From: Gracilibacillus boraciitolerans JCM 21714
GTDB lineage: Bacteria > Bacillota > Bacilli > Bacillales > Amphibacillaceae
DNA: 51,123 nt
Direction: 5' to 3'
Assembly: GCF_000521485.1 (NCBI RefSeq)
Contig: NZ_BAVS01000022.1
Location: 1-51,123 of the forward strand
This document shows, in pieces, positions 29,229-39,285 of this stretch (position 1 is the first letter of the stretch; the number at the start of each line of letters is the position of its first letter). The notes under the pieces are model-generated. The model made no database searches, had not been told where the DNA came from, and saw nothing but the letters and a program-made list of their open reading frames with translations. The position numbers and the translations under genes are program-made.

Positions 29229-30565
29229 ATGAAGGAAAGGAAAGCGATTTCAATTGATCAACAAGTTCCATTTCGGACTCTTTTTTATTTTTTTCTTCCA
29301 TTAGGTCTGTCTGCAACCTTAGTGACGATCTCTCATGTGATTATCAACAGTACGCTGGCCCGCGCGCCAGAGCCAGCTGTTGTAATTGCCAGTTATTCTG
29401 TAGCAATGAGTCTTTTTGCGTTATTGGAGCGTTGTGCTGTCATATTGCGGCAAACTTGTTCGACATTAGTACGTGACAGGATTTCTTATCGTTTAATGAG
29501 AAATACTACTTTTTATGTGTTGTCAGCAATTTTTTTATTAAGTTTACTTCTTGCATACTCCCCTCTAGGAAGAGGTTTTTTCTCTGGTTTGCTTGGTGTA
29601 AGTGATCGAATGCTTGAACCAACAATAGATGCTTATCGTGTGCTGATGTTCGTGACGATTTTTTCAGGTATTCGTTGTCTGTATCAAGGTGTAATTATCT
29701 CCAATTTTAAAACCAAATGGCTGACAATCGGGATGGTTGTACGATTAATATGTATGGCCTTTTTAGCATGGTTATTGCTTAAGAATGACTGGGTAAATCA
29801 TGGTATATAGGTGCGTATATCTTTTTAGCTGGTATGGCGGTCGAGGCACTTGTCAGTGTGCTGGAAGGTAGATTGATCGTAAGGAATTTACCACAGAAAA
29901 AGGAAAAGCATCACATTAGGCAACAATCTCAGATCTTTCGATTTTATAGCCCTTTAATGATAGCATCTCTCATTGCTGTTAGTGTTACACCAACGATCAA
30001 TGCCGTCCTGGGTTGGAGTACGAAAGCAGAAATTGCGATTGCCTCTTATGCCGTAGCTTTATCTATTGTTCACTTGTTAAATAGTATGGCGTCCTATATT
30101 CATCAGATTGTGATCAATTTTTATCCGAAAGATCAACGATCGGTGCTTCGCTTTACTGCTATCATGAGCTTATTTCCTAGCATCATGTTAATGGTCATAG
30201 CCTATTCGCCTGCAGGTATATGGATTTTTCAGAATATCATAGGTGTTTCCGGTGAACTCCTTGATCACAGTATTCTTGCATTACGCTTTTTTGTGCTTTT
30301 TACGCTCTGTTTCCCGTGGATTGATTTCGCCAATGGAATCCTCATGATTCGAAATAAAACAAAGGTAATGTCGTTTTCCCAAACCGGAAATGTTGTAGCA
30401 GCAGTGGCTGCTTTGTTTATCCTTATTTTTGTTTTTCCAAATGGTGGCGGATCGATTGGAGCATTAGCGCAATCCATTGGCTTTCTAATAGAACTAATCA
30501 TTTTGGTAATATTTTTACAAAGGGATAAGGGGACAGGCTCTCTGTCCCGCTCATCCTCGGTTTAA
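29229..30565 (+). CDS. MATE-like multidrug/lipid flippase family protein (frameshifted)
   Basis: About 445 residues, roughly 12 TM segments in two homologous halves (VIINSTLARAPEPAVVIASY in the first, VTPTINAVLGWSTKAEIAIASY beginning the second; the two share the inner I-N-x-x-L motif). It resembles the MatE-annotated MOP-superfamily proteins of Bacilli; the transported compound is unknown. Frame break near 29803: an extra T gives NHGYIGAYIFLAG. The last 12 codons (KGTGSLSRSSSV) run through a terminator hairpin (30530-30548) and overlap the convergent MFS gene by 15 nt, so the true stop is probably earlier (a TAA lies one frame away near 30525). ATG at 29229. Confidence 0.78.
30530..30548. 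terminator. Terminator hairpin, GGGACAG family
   Basis: GGGACAG and CTGTCCC form a perfect 7-bp stem around GCTCT between two convergent genes. The annotated 3' end of the plus-strand gene reads through it. Confidence 0.7.
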
Positions 30566-31838
30566 CCAAGCAATAACGGCAGCTACTGAGAAAAATAGTA
30601 CCATGACAAGGAGAATCTGCGTATATCCACCAAACGTATCAAAGGCAATTCCAAATGGTAATGGCCCCAATGATGAAGCGATTACAATTGAGGTCATTCC
30701 TGCCCCCCCTTTTAGACTACCTATGTTTTCACGACCAAAGTATTGTGGGATGATGATCGCCATACAAAGTATTGCAATTCCCTCTGCGATGCCGCGTGCT
30801 AATCCGAATAGAACAGCCATCATAAATGAATCGGCGACGATAAGGATGACCACAGCGATTGTCTCTATAAAAAATGAAAAGGCAAATAATTTGTAAAGTG
30901 GTACTCTTTCTAAGAGAAAACCAGCTAGGAAACTAATAGGGAAAGCTACTACAGCCATCATACTTAAGATGAAAGCGGATGGTCCACGTGTAATGCCTGC
31001 TTCTCCTAAAATAGAAACAATATGAAACGTCATTCCCGTATTGGCCATAGCAGGCACAGCGATACAAAAGAGTACACCCCCCCAAAACATCTTAGTTTTT
31101 AGAGCCTGCTGTAACGTCCAAACTGGTTCATTGTCTGTGATGGAATCAGAGTGAAGCTGAGACTTAGTTTTAGTTGCGGATGTCCATTTGCTTGTTGAAA
31201 AACCGTCGGGTACAAGTCCATATGTTTCGGGACGATTGCGGATGAGGAGCCATGCAAGTGGTACGAAACTTACCAGTAGAACAATCGCCCAGACTTGCCA
31301 CGCACCTGTCCATCCAAATTGATTAATCAGCCAAATGTTTATGATAGGAAGTGCTGCTGAACTAATAAATCCCCCCTAATTCCATAAATGCAAAAGCACG
31401 ACCTCTTTTTTTACAAACCACTGCGGAATCATCGTATTCGGAATCAGCTCCATTAATCCTTGTCCAAACAACCGTATCAAAAAGAATCCGATCAATAACA
31501 TGAAAGGCAGTGAGACGAAACTGTTAAAGAAGCAGGCGACAGCAAGCATGGTCCCTGCAACTACAGCCATCCAACGTTGGCCAACGCGATCAATAAGTCT
31601 ACCCATAAAAATTAATAAAATACCCGATGCCAGTGTAGCAGAAGAATATATAGTTGAAATCATCGAACGACTCCATCCAAATTCATCCACATAAACATCA
31701 ATAAAAATAGACACAGAGTAGGTTTGACCTGGTCCTGACAAAAATATCCCCCCAGGCACCGATAAAAACAATCACCCAACCATAGAAGAAGGGAGTTTTA
31801 TGTACCAAACCAGTTGTTTGTTTTTGTGATCTAGTCAT
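30551..31838 (-). CDS. MFS transporter, oxalate/formate-antiporter-like (twice frameshifted)
   Basis: About 425 residues, 12 TM segments. N-terminus: KTPFFYGWVIVFIGA, then LSGPGQTYSVSIFIDVY and DEFGWSRSM, the usual start of the OFA-like MFS group; loop 2-3 motif GRLIDRVGQRW. The ATG at 31838 follows CGGAGGAC. Frame breaks at C6 31748-31753 (5 restores GAWGIFLSGPG) and C6 31371-31376 (5 restores FMELGGFISSAALP). C7 at 31077 and 30703 give FWGGVL and KGGAG, possibly one Gly too many each. The substrate is not predictable beyond a small solute, often a monocarboxylate in this group. Confidence 0.82.
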
Positions 31839-31904
31839 ATTGTCCTCCGAGTAAAATAGAGTTATTTTAATATATAACTAATTATAACAGATGAGTGAGC
31901 CTGT

Positions 31905-31911
31905 CCCCCCC
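31905..31911. repeat. C7 run in a GGGACAGG-family fragment
   Basis: GAGCCTGTC followed by C7 and ATGTCCC is a degenerate member of the GGGACAGG repeat family, in the gap between the MFS start and the VanW gene. Confidence 0.4.
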
Positions 31912-31985
31912 ATGTCCCTTTTAACAATTTTAGTACATGAAATCATATCTACAAGTCATACTAAAGTTAGAAGGGAGAAATACAT

Positions 31986-32853
31986 ATGAAAACGGCAGGC
32001 TTCATGATATTTTTTTTGCTTTTTAACCCAGTCATTCATCCTAGTGACTTAGTTGTAACATATAAAGGGGGAATCCATTGCGAGTGTTAGTCGAGCTGAA
32101 TTTACGGTACCTTTCCTTGATGAGCTTGTCATTGATGAAGACAAATATAAACGATTTATGGAGGAACTTGATAAAAAGGTTTATCAGGAACCAGTGAATG
32201 CAAGGATTGATAATAATGGTGTGATTGTTCCTGAACATGTTGGTTATAAGTTAGATCAACAAAAATTTAAAGAACGGTTTTATACGTCTTTTTTTGAAAA
32301 TAAATCTGCCAGTATGGAAGTACCTCTATTAAAAATCCATCCAAATGTAGATACGGAGTTACTGGCAAATATTCGAACGCAGCGAATAGGTCAATATGTT
32401 ACCCATTTTAATCCGAATAATAAGGAGAGATCTCATAATATTTTGCTCTCATCAGAAGCCATTAATAACCATGTTGTATTTCCTGGAAAGACTTTTTCTT
32501 TTAATAGGGTTGTTGGGAAAAGGACGAAAGAGAGAGGGTATTTGCAAGCTCCTGTAATTGTCAAGGGAGAAATAGCGGAAGATATAGGTGGAGGAATTTG
32601 TCAGGTGTCTTCCACATTATTTAATGCAGTTGACCAGGCTGGAGTACAAATTATAGAGCGATTTTCTCATAGTAAGAGCGTTCCCTATGTTCCGCCTGGA
32701 AGAGATGCAACGGTTAGCTGGTACGGACCTGATTTTACATTTAAAAACAATCTTAATCAACCATTACTTATTCAGTCTAAGATTGTAGATGGTAAGGTAA
32801 TTATTAGTATCTACTCTTCAGATATGGTTGATTCTTCGGAACATTTTTCTTGA
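31986..32853 (+). CDS. VanW family protein (frameshifted)
   Basis: About 288 residues: N-terminal hydrophobic segment (about 5-20; signal peptide or anchor), then a VanW domain with FPGKTFSFNRVVG, ERGYLQAPVI, the hallmark GGGICQVSSTLFNA and SVPYVPPGRDATVSW. VanW-like proteins of Bacilli are exported and of unknown biochemical role (named from a vancomycin cluster; the fold may act on cell wall). ATG at 31986 after AGAAGGGAG. The frame is lost at G5 32067-32071: four G gives YKGESIASVSRAEF. Single gene, with a terminator downstream at 32921. Confidence 0.85.
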
Positions 32854-32920
32854 TTCGTTTTTCTAGTTACAACTTTTTATAAGGCAACCATTTTACGCAA
32901 AGAATTTTCACATGTACTAA

Positions 32921-32965
32921 GAAAGCACAACGAGCAGATCTATTTCCCTTGTTGTGCTTTCCTTT
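32921..32965. terminator. Terminator hairpin after VanW
   Basis: GAAAGCACAA pairs with TTGTGCTTTC (32952-32961) across a 20-nt loop, then CTTT. Confidence 0.7.
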
Positions 32966-33091
32966 GCGTATAACTTGAGATTGTTGCTGAAAAGACTCGT
33001 TACTATCTTAAAAGGTATTAAAAATACGCCTTGGGTAACGATATAATTAGCTGCTTTTTGAAAAACCATTATGTCTTAGAGGGTTGATGTT

Positions 33092-33606
33092 ATGTACATA
33101 TTAATAAATAGTTTATTTATAATAGCAGGATTTGTATGGGGGGGAGATTGGAGAAACTGGAAAAAGTATTATCCTACGATTCTTTTTTTATGATTGGGGG
33201 GGATTTTTTATATAATTTTCTTCTTTATAATAAATCAATGTGGCTATTTCATGACACATTTTTACCTAACCACACAATCATCACTATCTTAGAAATGGTT
33301 GTTACATACTCGGTAACCGTACTAATCTATTTGGGGGGGAAGTTTCCTGAAGGGTGGAAGAAACGTACTGTATGGTTTTTATTTTGGTCAGCAATATTTT
33401 TATTTATTGAGTATATTAATTTTGAGTTTGGTTTTATAACCTATCATAATGGCTGGAATTATTGGTGGTCTGTTTTCTTCACAGTTGTCATTTTTATTAT
33501 TTTACCTATTCATCATAAAAAGCCTTTGCTAGCATGGTTGTTTTCGTTAATATTTATACTCTCATTGTTGACAGTTTTTGATGTGAAGATTAGTGATTTG
33601 AAATAG
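33092..33606 (+). CDS. CBO0543-family membrane protein, copy 1 (frameshifted)
   Basis: About 170 residues, 4-5 TM segments, with the family's aromatic signature GDWRNWKKYYPTILF, IGDFLYNF and YLGKFPEGWKK once corrected. ATG at 33092 follows AGAGGG. The frame changes in the T7 run at 33183-33189 (eight T restores LFFMIGDFLYN). Three G7 runs (33138, 33196, 33333) each add a Gly: WGGDW, IGGDF, LGGKF. Small membrane protein of unknown function in spore-formers. Confidence 0.78.
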
Positions 33607-33648
33607 AATGTGTAATCAATGTGATGATGAACTGGAAGGAAGGATTAT

Positions 33649-34197
33649 GTGACTAATAATTATCCAACATTTGAAGAAATACGTAATTTGAAACAAGAAT
33701 TGTATCAGATGAGATTAGAATATTGGATTGCAGAAAACTTATTTACTTTTCAATGGTGGCTTCTTTTAGTTGTATTCTTTGTTCCTTGGATTATCTGGCT
33801 GCGGGTTGTTGACAGGAAGAGAATACCTCAAATACTGCTATTTGGAGCATTATTAATGATACTTGTTATAATGATGGATGATATTGGTATGGAATTAAAT
33901 CTTTGGTCTTACCCGTATCAATTGATACCTATAATGCCCAGATTACTTCCTATAGACCAAGGAATCATAATTGTAGCTCATATGATTTTATACCAATACT
34001 TCCCCCCCAGATGGAAACAGTTTATTATAGCTAACACGGTAATGGCGCTAAGCTTCACATTTATTTTTGAACCACTAACTGTTTGGTTAGGAATTTACAA
34101 ATTAGAAAATTGGCGTTATATTTATTCTCTGCCTATCTATATTTTAAAGGCTACTTTAATCAAATGGTTAGTTGATGAAATTATTCTGAAAAAGTAG
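33649..34197 (+). CDS. CBO0543-family membrane protein, copy 2
   Basis: 182 residues: an N-terminal helix NLKQELYQMRLEYWI, then five TM segments with the family's FVPWIIWLRVVDRKR, MMDDIGMELNLWSYPYQLIP and FEPLTVWLGIYKLENW. It starts at GTG 33649 with GGAAGGA upstream, 42 nt after copy 1, so they are probably co-transcribed. C7 at 34002-34008 gives YFPPRWKQF, probably one Pro extra. Function unknown. Confidence 0.8.
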   Translation: MTNNYPTFEEIRNLKQELYQMRLEYWIAENLFTFQWWLLLVVFFVPWIIWLRVVDRKRIPQILLFGALLMILVIMMDDIGMELNLWSYPYQLIPIMPRLLPIDQGIIIVAHMILYQYFPPRWKQFIIANTVMALSFTFIFEPLTVWLGIYKLENWRYIYSLPIYILKATLIKWLVDEIILKK

Positions 34198-34216
34198 TCC
34201 AGAGTCAGGGTATAAA

Positions 34217-34394
34217 CTAGTCTTTAATATCCTCTGGTTGTAAATCAAATATGTCTTTTTTAACGATATCAACATCTTTATTGTCTACTTTTTCCGGGCT
34301 GCGAACGATCGCTGTAACCTCGTGTCCTCTGTTAAGAGCTTCTTGTGTAATCAGTTTTCCAGATTCCAGTTGCACCAATAATTCCAATCTTCAT
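34217..34394 (-). pseudogene. NAD(P)H-binding (NmrA/YwnB-like) remnant
   Basis: ATG at 34394 with AAGGAGG upstream begins KIGIIGATG, the Rossmann glycine motif. After a 1-nt change it continues GKLITQEALNRGHEVTAIVR and SPEKVDNKDVD, and ends at TAG 34217. That is 58 codons of the about 210 expected, so most of the enzyme is missing. Confidence 0.7.
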
Positions 34395-34827
34395 TTATTA
34401 GTTCCTCCTTAAATCATTTGTACCTAGTAGAGTTTTATTTTATTAGAAGTTAAATGAAAGACATTCCTTATTGTTTAAAGAGTTGCTGAAGGATGGCTAC
34501 CTTTGTTTGCATCAGGGGGGGCGAAAAGGAAACGGGAATACAAGAATAAGAAAGCTCTAACTCAAACAGATAAATTAATTGTTTTCTTTCTTCATGATAG
34601 ACTTTTTTGTGAAACGCTTGAAGCACAGATATATAACGATTCAACAAAAATCGTTGATTAAATTAATAAAATGCTGAGTTCTATCCTTTTTAAATGGAGC
34701 ACAAAGTTAGGGATCATGTTACCATTAAAATGAAAGAAAATAAGACTTTTAATTGTTTTAAAATAAGCAGGAACCTCATAATCGTAAAAATTAAATTTGA
34801 TTAATGGGTACTTAGGGAGGAGAAAAC
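34395..34827. other. Intergenic region upstream of the ZIP transporter
   Basis: 433 nt with no recognisable gene. A G7 run lies at 34515-34521. GGGAGG before 34828 is the ZIP gene's ribosome binding site. No metal-regulator box recognised. Confidence 0.4.
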
Positions 34828-35649
34828 ATGGTAGATTTTTTTTCAACACTTAGTCCAGTTATGCAAGGTTTATTAGCAACTATATTTACTTGGGGGGGAA
34901 TGACTGCACTTGGGGGGGCCACACTGGTCTTTACAACAAAAACAATGAATCAAAAACTAATGGATGGGATGCTAGGTTTTGCAGGTGGTGTTATGATTGC
35001 AGCAAGCTTTTGGTCTTTACTCTCACCTGCAATTGAAATGGCGGATAGTGATGCGCTGCCTGCTTGGTTACCAGCATCAATAGGATTTATTCTTGGTGGA
35101 CTATTTCTATGGGCGGTCGATAAAGTTATACCTCATGTTCATCCAACTGCAAAAATGGACTCTGCAGAAGGAATTCGTCCTGATAGAAGAAGAAGAAGTA
35201 CTCTATTAGTTCTTGCTATTACTCTTCATAATATTCCGGAAGGTCTTGCTATTGGGGTAGCATTTGGAGCTGTTGCAGCTGGCTTTCCATCTGCATCATT
35301 AGCAGCAGCAGTTACATTAGCTATCGGAATTGGGATCCAAAACTTTCCGGAAGGTACCGCGGTATCTATGCCATTACGTAGAGAAGGTATGTCAAGGATG
35401 AAGAGTTTTATGTATGGACAGTTTTCAGGTATAGTGGAGCCAATTGCCGCAGTAATAGGTGTACTTGCTGTAACGTTAATAGAACCATTACTACCTTTTG
35501 CTTTAAGCTTTGCAGCTGGAGCGATGATTTTTGTTGTAACAGAAGAAGTAATCCCGGGTTCACAAGAAAACGGGAATAAAGATCTTGCATCTATGTGTTT
35601 AATGATCGGTTTTACTGTAATGATGATTTTAGACGTGGCTCTTGGTTAG
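34828..35649 (+). CDS. ZIP family metal transporter
   Basis: 273 residues, 8 TM segments. The two metal-binding helices are clear: TLHNIPEGLAIGVAFG (TM4) and IGIQNFPEGTAVSMPL (TM5). A short His-containing loop (HVHPT, about 108-112) follows TM3. Imports Zn2+ or another divalent metal (ZupT-like group). ATG at 34828 after GGGAGGAGA. G7 runs at 34892 and 34912 give TWGGMTALGGATL, where relatives have TWGMTALGA; both are probably one Gly too long. Confidence 0.92.
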   Translation: MVDFFSTLSPVMQGLLATIFTWGGMTALGGATLVFTTKTMNQKLMDGMLGFAGGVMIAASFWSLLSPAIEMADSDALPAWLPASIGFILGGLFLWAVDKVIPHVHPTAKMDSAEGIRPDRRRRSTLLVLAITLHNIPEGLAIGVAFGAVAAGFPSASLAAAVTLAIGIGIQNFPEGTAVSMPLRREGMSRMKSFMYGQFSGIVEPIAAVIGVLAVTLIEPLLPFALSFAAGAMIFVVTEEVIPGSQENGNKDLASMCLMIGFTVMMILDVALG

Positions 35650-35806
35650 GTATTAGGTACTATTGTATCCTATATTCTATCTAAATCTATAAATAATCAG
35701 ATTAAGCAAGTAATAGATATTTTAAATATGAGAGATTATTCAGTCTGACCATTAATAACAATTTAAGAAATAATGTACAAAATGAAGTGGTAATACCACA
35801 AATTCA

Positions 35807-35998
35807 ATGAATTATTATTACGAGAAAAATAGCGATTTACCCAATCTATTAACCTATAATTTTGATGATTTTAATGAAAGTACAGCCGCAGTAGAGTGTG
35901 TAATTTCATTAAATCATGAAGACATTGCCATGTTATTAGGTAATATCAAACGTTTATCAGGAGTGAACAGATTTGTACTTAGTTCCAAAAGGCGCTAA
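35807..35998 (+). CDS. Hypothetical 63-residue protein (doubtful)
   Basis: ATG frame NYYYEKNSDLPNLLTYNF, then ISLNHEDIAMLLGNIKRLSG. No convincing ribosome binding site and no family recognised. Its position in a decayed region suggests a fragment. Kept because the composition is protein-like. Confidence 0.3.
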   Translation: MNYYYEKNSDLPNLLTYNFDDFNESTAAVECVISLNHEDIAMLLGNIKRLSGVNRFVLSSKRR

Positions 35999-36077
35999 GA
36001 ATCCACAAACAGCTGATGCAAAATTGCAGGAGGCAGCAGACAAAAAGTAATTTCTATATGAGTATAACCGAATGATT

Positions 36078-36237
36078 ATATCACCGTGCTAACCGTTTGT
36101 AAGACTCTAGTTCTAGCTTCAAAAAACACAAAGAAGCTGAGTTAGTGGGGGTACCAGATGCTATTATATTGATACGTTCCGCTAATAATGATTGGGGGGG
36201 GTGATCTTCTCCTGATCATAATAGTCTCACTTTATCA
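36078..36237. repeat. Dispersed repeat, copy 1 (interrupted)
   Basis: TATCACCGTGCTAACCG through AAGACTC (36078-36107) and CTGATCATAATAGTCTCAC through TTTATC (36212-36237) match the two halves of the uninterrupted element at 49611-49674. About 100 nt with an AGCTTC/GAAGCT hairpin and a G8 run (36194-36201) separate the halves here. Confidence 0.55.
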
Positions 36238-36321
36238 TCTGGTTGTGATAAAATAGAGGTCAATCAATAATGAAGATTCCTATAAGGTCTGATCCACAGA
36301 TATAGGATAAGGTGTTTTCCT

Positions 36322-36556
36322 ATGAAAAGAAACCGCTGGTACAAATTTTTTCAAAAAGTTCCCGTTTATAAGGAGCGTTTTCTTACTTTTACTACTAATT
36401 GTTTCACACTTTTTTGGAAGCCCTTTCTTTTTTTTGTTTCGACAATTTTTTTTCGATATACCAAAAGATCTGTCTGAATCAGCAAAAATGGATGGTGCGA
36501 ATGAATTTGTAATCTATAGGAAATTATCATTCTTTCCTTATCCAAACGAGTATTGA
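36322..36556 (+). pseudogene. MalG-type ABC permease remnant
   Basis: From about 36450 one frame reads DIPKDLSESAKMDGANEFVIY, split here as DIPKDLSESAK + MDGANEFVIYRK, the EAA docking loop of a carbohydrate permease. The preceding sequence (MKRNRWYKFFQKVPVY at 36322) is hydrophobic only in broken frames. Surrounding TM segments are lost or out of frame. Confidence 0.55.
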
Positions 36557-36664
36557 AGAAGGTTGTTATTTTTCTTGGCTATGGATCGGCGGTGGCTGGA
36601 GTATTTTTCTCTCTTTCTAAAAGATGGAGTTAAAATAAAAAAATATAGCATTGGAGGATTTATT

Positions 36665-37126
36665 ATGGGAGAAAAGTCATTTTTAGGAACAGATTTCGTA
36701 GCACAAATTGGTATTATCGTGAAGGATATCGATAAAACGGCCCAAGCCTTTGCCGATTTCTTCGGAGTAGACGTCCCACCAATTAAATGGACGGATGAGT
36801 ATGATAAAGCGCAGACGCATTATAAGGGAAACCCTGTGGAATCACGGGCGAAGCTTGCGTTTTTTAAAATGGAGAATATTCAGATCGAGTTGATTGAGCC
36901 AGATGAAAATCCGAGTACATGGCGCGAATTTTTAGAAGATCATGGCGAAGGGGGGGTTCATCATATTGCCTTTATAGTCAATGGAATGAAGCAAATTGTA
37001 GCAAGCATGGAAAATGAGAATATGCCGCTTGTACAAAAAGGGGGGGAATATGATGGAGGTCGTTATGCGTATATGGATTCCTTTGGTCAGTTAAAAGTAA
37101 TTTTGGAACTGTTGGAAAATGACTAG
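36665..37126 (+). CDS. VOC superfamily protein (methylmalonyl-CoA epimerase-like)
   Basis: 153 residues, two beta-alpha-beta-beta-beta modules. Candidate metal ligands: His/Gln near IGIIVKD, Glu in QIELIEP, His in GVHHIAF and Glu in VILELLE. Closest look: methylmalonyl-CoA epimerase-like lyases/dioxygenases. ATG at 36665 after TTGGAGGA. G7 at 36950 and 37040 give GEGGVHHIAF and QKGGEYDGG, where relatives have GEGVHHIAF and QKGEY. First of three closely spaced genes (12-nt gap), suggesting catabolism of an organic or sugar acid. Confidence 0.85.
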   Translation: MGEKSFLGTDFVAQIGIIVKDIDKTAQAFADFFGVDVPPIKWTDEYDKAQTHYKGNPVESRAKLAFFKMENIQIELIEPDENPSTWREFLEDHGEGGVHHIAFIVNGMKQIVASMENENMPLVQKGGEYDGGRYAYMDSFGQLKVILELLEND

Positions 37127-37138
37127 GAGGTAATCTCA

Positions 37139-37836
37139 ATGAATTATTTGATAACAGGTGCAAATCGTGGATTGGGCTTATCTTTAACAGAAGAAGCATT
37201 AAAGAGAGGTCATCATGTGTATGCAACAAGCAGATCTATCAAAGATGAGCGATTGCTGCAATTAAAAGAGCAATATTCCGATCAGTTAGTCATGCTCTCG
37301 ATCGATGTACAAGATGAAAGCTCGATTGAAGAAGCGGTGGTTTCATTAAAGAAAAACAGTCAATATTTAGACGTTATCATCAATAATGCAGCCATTTTGA
37401 ATGAAAGAGAAAAAACGATCGAAGAACTTGATATCGATGCGTGTGCGGTCGCTTTTGACATTAATATATTGGGGGGGCGATGAGAATCATCAAGCATTTT
37501 CTTCCCATTTTTCATAAGGGTCCAAGAGCTTCGATACTTAATATTTCCTCAGAAGCGGCAAGTTTTACGAATGCTTATGCTGGGGATTATCCCTATGGAA
37601 TGTCAAAAGCAGCATTAAATATGTTGTCCGAAAAACTTAAAATGTATCTAAAGGATGATGGTGTACAAGTCTTATCGATTCACCCTGGCTGGATGAAAAC
37701 AGATATGGGAGGAGAAAAGGCACCTTTTGATCCTGATGAGACGGCGAGGATGATAGTAGATCTGGCAGAACGAAAAACAGAAGTCGACAGCCGATATAGT
37801 TTTGTGAATCGAGATGGAAGTGCCATGAATATTTAA
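37139..37836 (+). CDS. Short-chain dehydrogenase/reductase (frameshifted)
   Basis: About 231 residues: NAD(P) motif TGANRGLG (6-13), NNAAIL, and catalytic Ser...YGMSK (Tyr/Lys) after NISSEAASF. G7 at 37471-37477 shifts the frame; five G gives DINILGAMRIIKHFLP. ATG at 37139 has AGGAGG with an ideal spacing (37127-37132). Lies between the VOC and ThuA genes; oxidises or reduces an unknown alcohol or ketone. Confidence 0.88.
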
Positions 37837-37854
37837 CAGAAAGGAGCGGCATGT

Positions 37855-38499
37855 ATGAAAGTAATAGCAACATTAGGAGATTATTATCATGACGAACAGA
37901 GGTTAAAGGATTGTCTGGAAGAAGTGTTGCAAGGGTTGAATGATGTTGAGTTAGCTTACGTAGACAGACAGCACCTGATAGAAGTGATCATGGGTGATCA
38001 GCCTGATCTGGTGATATTAGGAGCGGAAAATCGTTTAAATCCTCAGGAAGATCCTGTTGATTCATGGTTAACGGAAGAGGATGCACAGGTGCTCGCAGAC
38101 TTTGTTGGAAATGGTGGGAGTTTTCTTGCATGGCATTCGGGATTGGCTAGCTATGACAAAATTACAACTTTTGTCAACATGCTTGGCGGATATTTTCTAT
38201 ATCATCCTGCTGCGCATCAGATTGTGACTTATCGTTATCAGAATCATTTCCTTTTTGACAGACAACGGGATAACTTCAAAATTAAAGATGAACATTATTT
38301 TATGAAATATCAGGAGGATATCGATATCTTTTTGCGATCAGATTCTGTTGATGGAGAGTCGATTGCCGGATGGACCCGGAATCACGGGGAAGGACGTGTG
38401 GCGTGCTATGCACCTGCACATCTCGTGGAAGGGTTAGAGCATCAGTTGGTGAAAGAAGATTTAGATCAGTTGATCCAATGGTGTCTTGGCTTAAAATAG
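37855..38499 (+). CDS. ThuA-like (glutamine amidotransferase fold) protein
   Basis: 214 residues, ThuA-type class I amidotransferase-like fold: DLVILGAENRLN, WLTEEDAQVLADFVGNGGSF, LAWHSGLASY, MLGGYFLYHPA, HGEGRVACYAPAH and a C-terminal WCLGLK. ThuA family members occur in sugar-utilisation clusters (named from trehalose utilisation) and usually lack the amidotransferase triad. Here the nucleophile-elbow position is HSG, consistent with that. ATG at 37855 after AAAGGAGCGG; follows the SDR gene by 18 nt. Confidence 0.82.
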   Translation: MKVIATLGDYYHDEQRLKDCLEEVLQGLNDVELAYVDRQHLIEVIMGDQPDLVILGAENRLNPQEDPVDSWLTEEDAQVLADFVGNGGSFLAWHSGLASYDKITTFVNMLGGYFLYHPAAHQIVTYRYQNHFLFDRQRDNFKIKDEHYFMKYQEDIDIFLRSDSVDGESIAGWTRNHGEGRVACYAPAHLVEGLEHQLVKEDLDQLIQWCLGLK

Positions 38500-38567
38500 G
38501 GATACGGGGAAAGGTTCTCTGTCCTAATTTTAGAAAAGACTGAGACAAAAGTAATTTGATAAAAATG

Positions 38568-38622
38568 AAATCCGAGCGATATGTGAATTCTACGATGGAA
38601 TTTGTTTTCGCTCGGATTTTTA
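38568..38622. terminator. Terminator with long loop
   Basis: AAATCCGAGCGA (38568-38579) and TCGCTCGGATTT (38608-38619) pair perfectly, then TT. An inner GAATTC..GGAATTT pairing lies in the loop. Confidence 0.75.
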
Positions 38623-38732
38623 ACTGTATAATAAAAATAGGTGGTTTAATAGTTTTAAAATTGGAATAAATAGTGTAGATACTTATCGTACAGGCATTGC
38701 TAGATTGGGAAGGAAGGAGGGATACCAGATTA

Positions 38733-38915
38733 ATGAACAGGATGAGCAATAATAGAGTGTACATGGAATCGTTATCAGAACGAATTGAATTGATGCGATA
38801 AGAATTATTGGATATTGGTTTTCGAGATGGCTTAACGGCTGCTTCTACGATCCAATACAGTCAATTATTAGATGAAAAAATAGAAGTATATCAAAAAACA
38901 CTACAAAGTATATAA
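38733..38915 (+). pseudogene. Spo0E-like aspartyl-phosphate phosphatase with in-frame stop
   Basis: ATG at 38733 after AAGGAAGGAGG. Translation: SLSERIELMR, an in-frame TAA at 38799-38801, then ELLDIGFRDGLTAAST and YSQLLDEKIEVYQKTL. The helical hairpin and the S-Q-x-L-D motif are diagnostic of Spo0E-family phosphatases, which dephosphorylate Spo0A~P and restrain sporulation. A single change (AAA to TAA) would explain the stop. It may be a disrupted gene or another sequence error. Confidence 0.7.
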
Positions 38916-39285
38916 ATATCTAATTAGTAAGTAAAGTGGAAGACACTGTGAAAAAAATAAAATGAATGTTAAAAGGAAACTTTTATAATAAAGTGAGAGT
39001 TTAAAAAAACGAGAAATAATTCCCGTCATTTTTTTTGCCCAAATTTAGAAATGGGACGTGGGGGACAGGCTTCTCTGTCCTATTTTATAGATATATTCTA
39101 CTGTTTTGACTAGGAAAATGTACATATAAGAAGGCTCGATAAGAAAGTTAAATTTGCTTGTTGGGTCTATTTTTATGCAAAATTATAGATAGAGTAATAT
39201 TTCCTGATTGTGCACCCTACTAAAGTAGTATATAATTAATAGGTATTTAGCATTATTTATTTGTTGATGCGTATTAGATTTCTAA
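38916..39285. other. Intergenic region
   Basis: 370 nt. Contains a GGGACAGG-family hairpin (39063-39084) and a short AAAAAACGAG...ATTTTTTT hairpin near 39005-39035. No gene seen. Confidence 0.4.
39063..39084. terminator. GGGACAGG-family hairpin
   Basis: GGACAG and CTGTCC pair around GCTTCT, followed by TATTTT. Confidence 0.55.

Larger units (their letters stand above)
35650..36664. other. Degraded 1-kb region
   Basis: Apart from a 63-codon reading frame, a permease remnant and a dispersed repeat (listed separately), nothing here reads as an intact gene. Just after 35998, another frame holds PKGAKNPQTADAKLQEAADK before a TAA, which looks like the C-terminus of a lost gene. Confidence 0.5.

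Noticed and set aside
38540-38622. Riboswitch
   Set aside because: Only a single long-loop terminator hairpin is seen, after a gene end and not before a gene. No conserved aptamer motif recognised.
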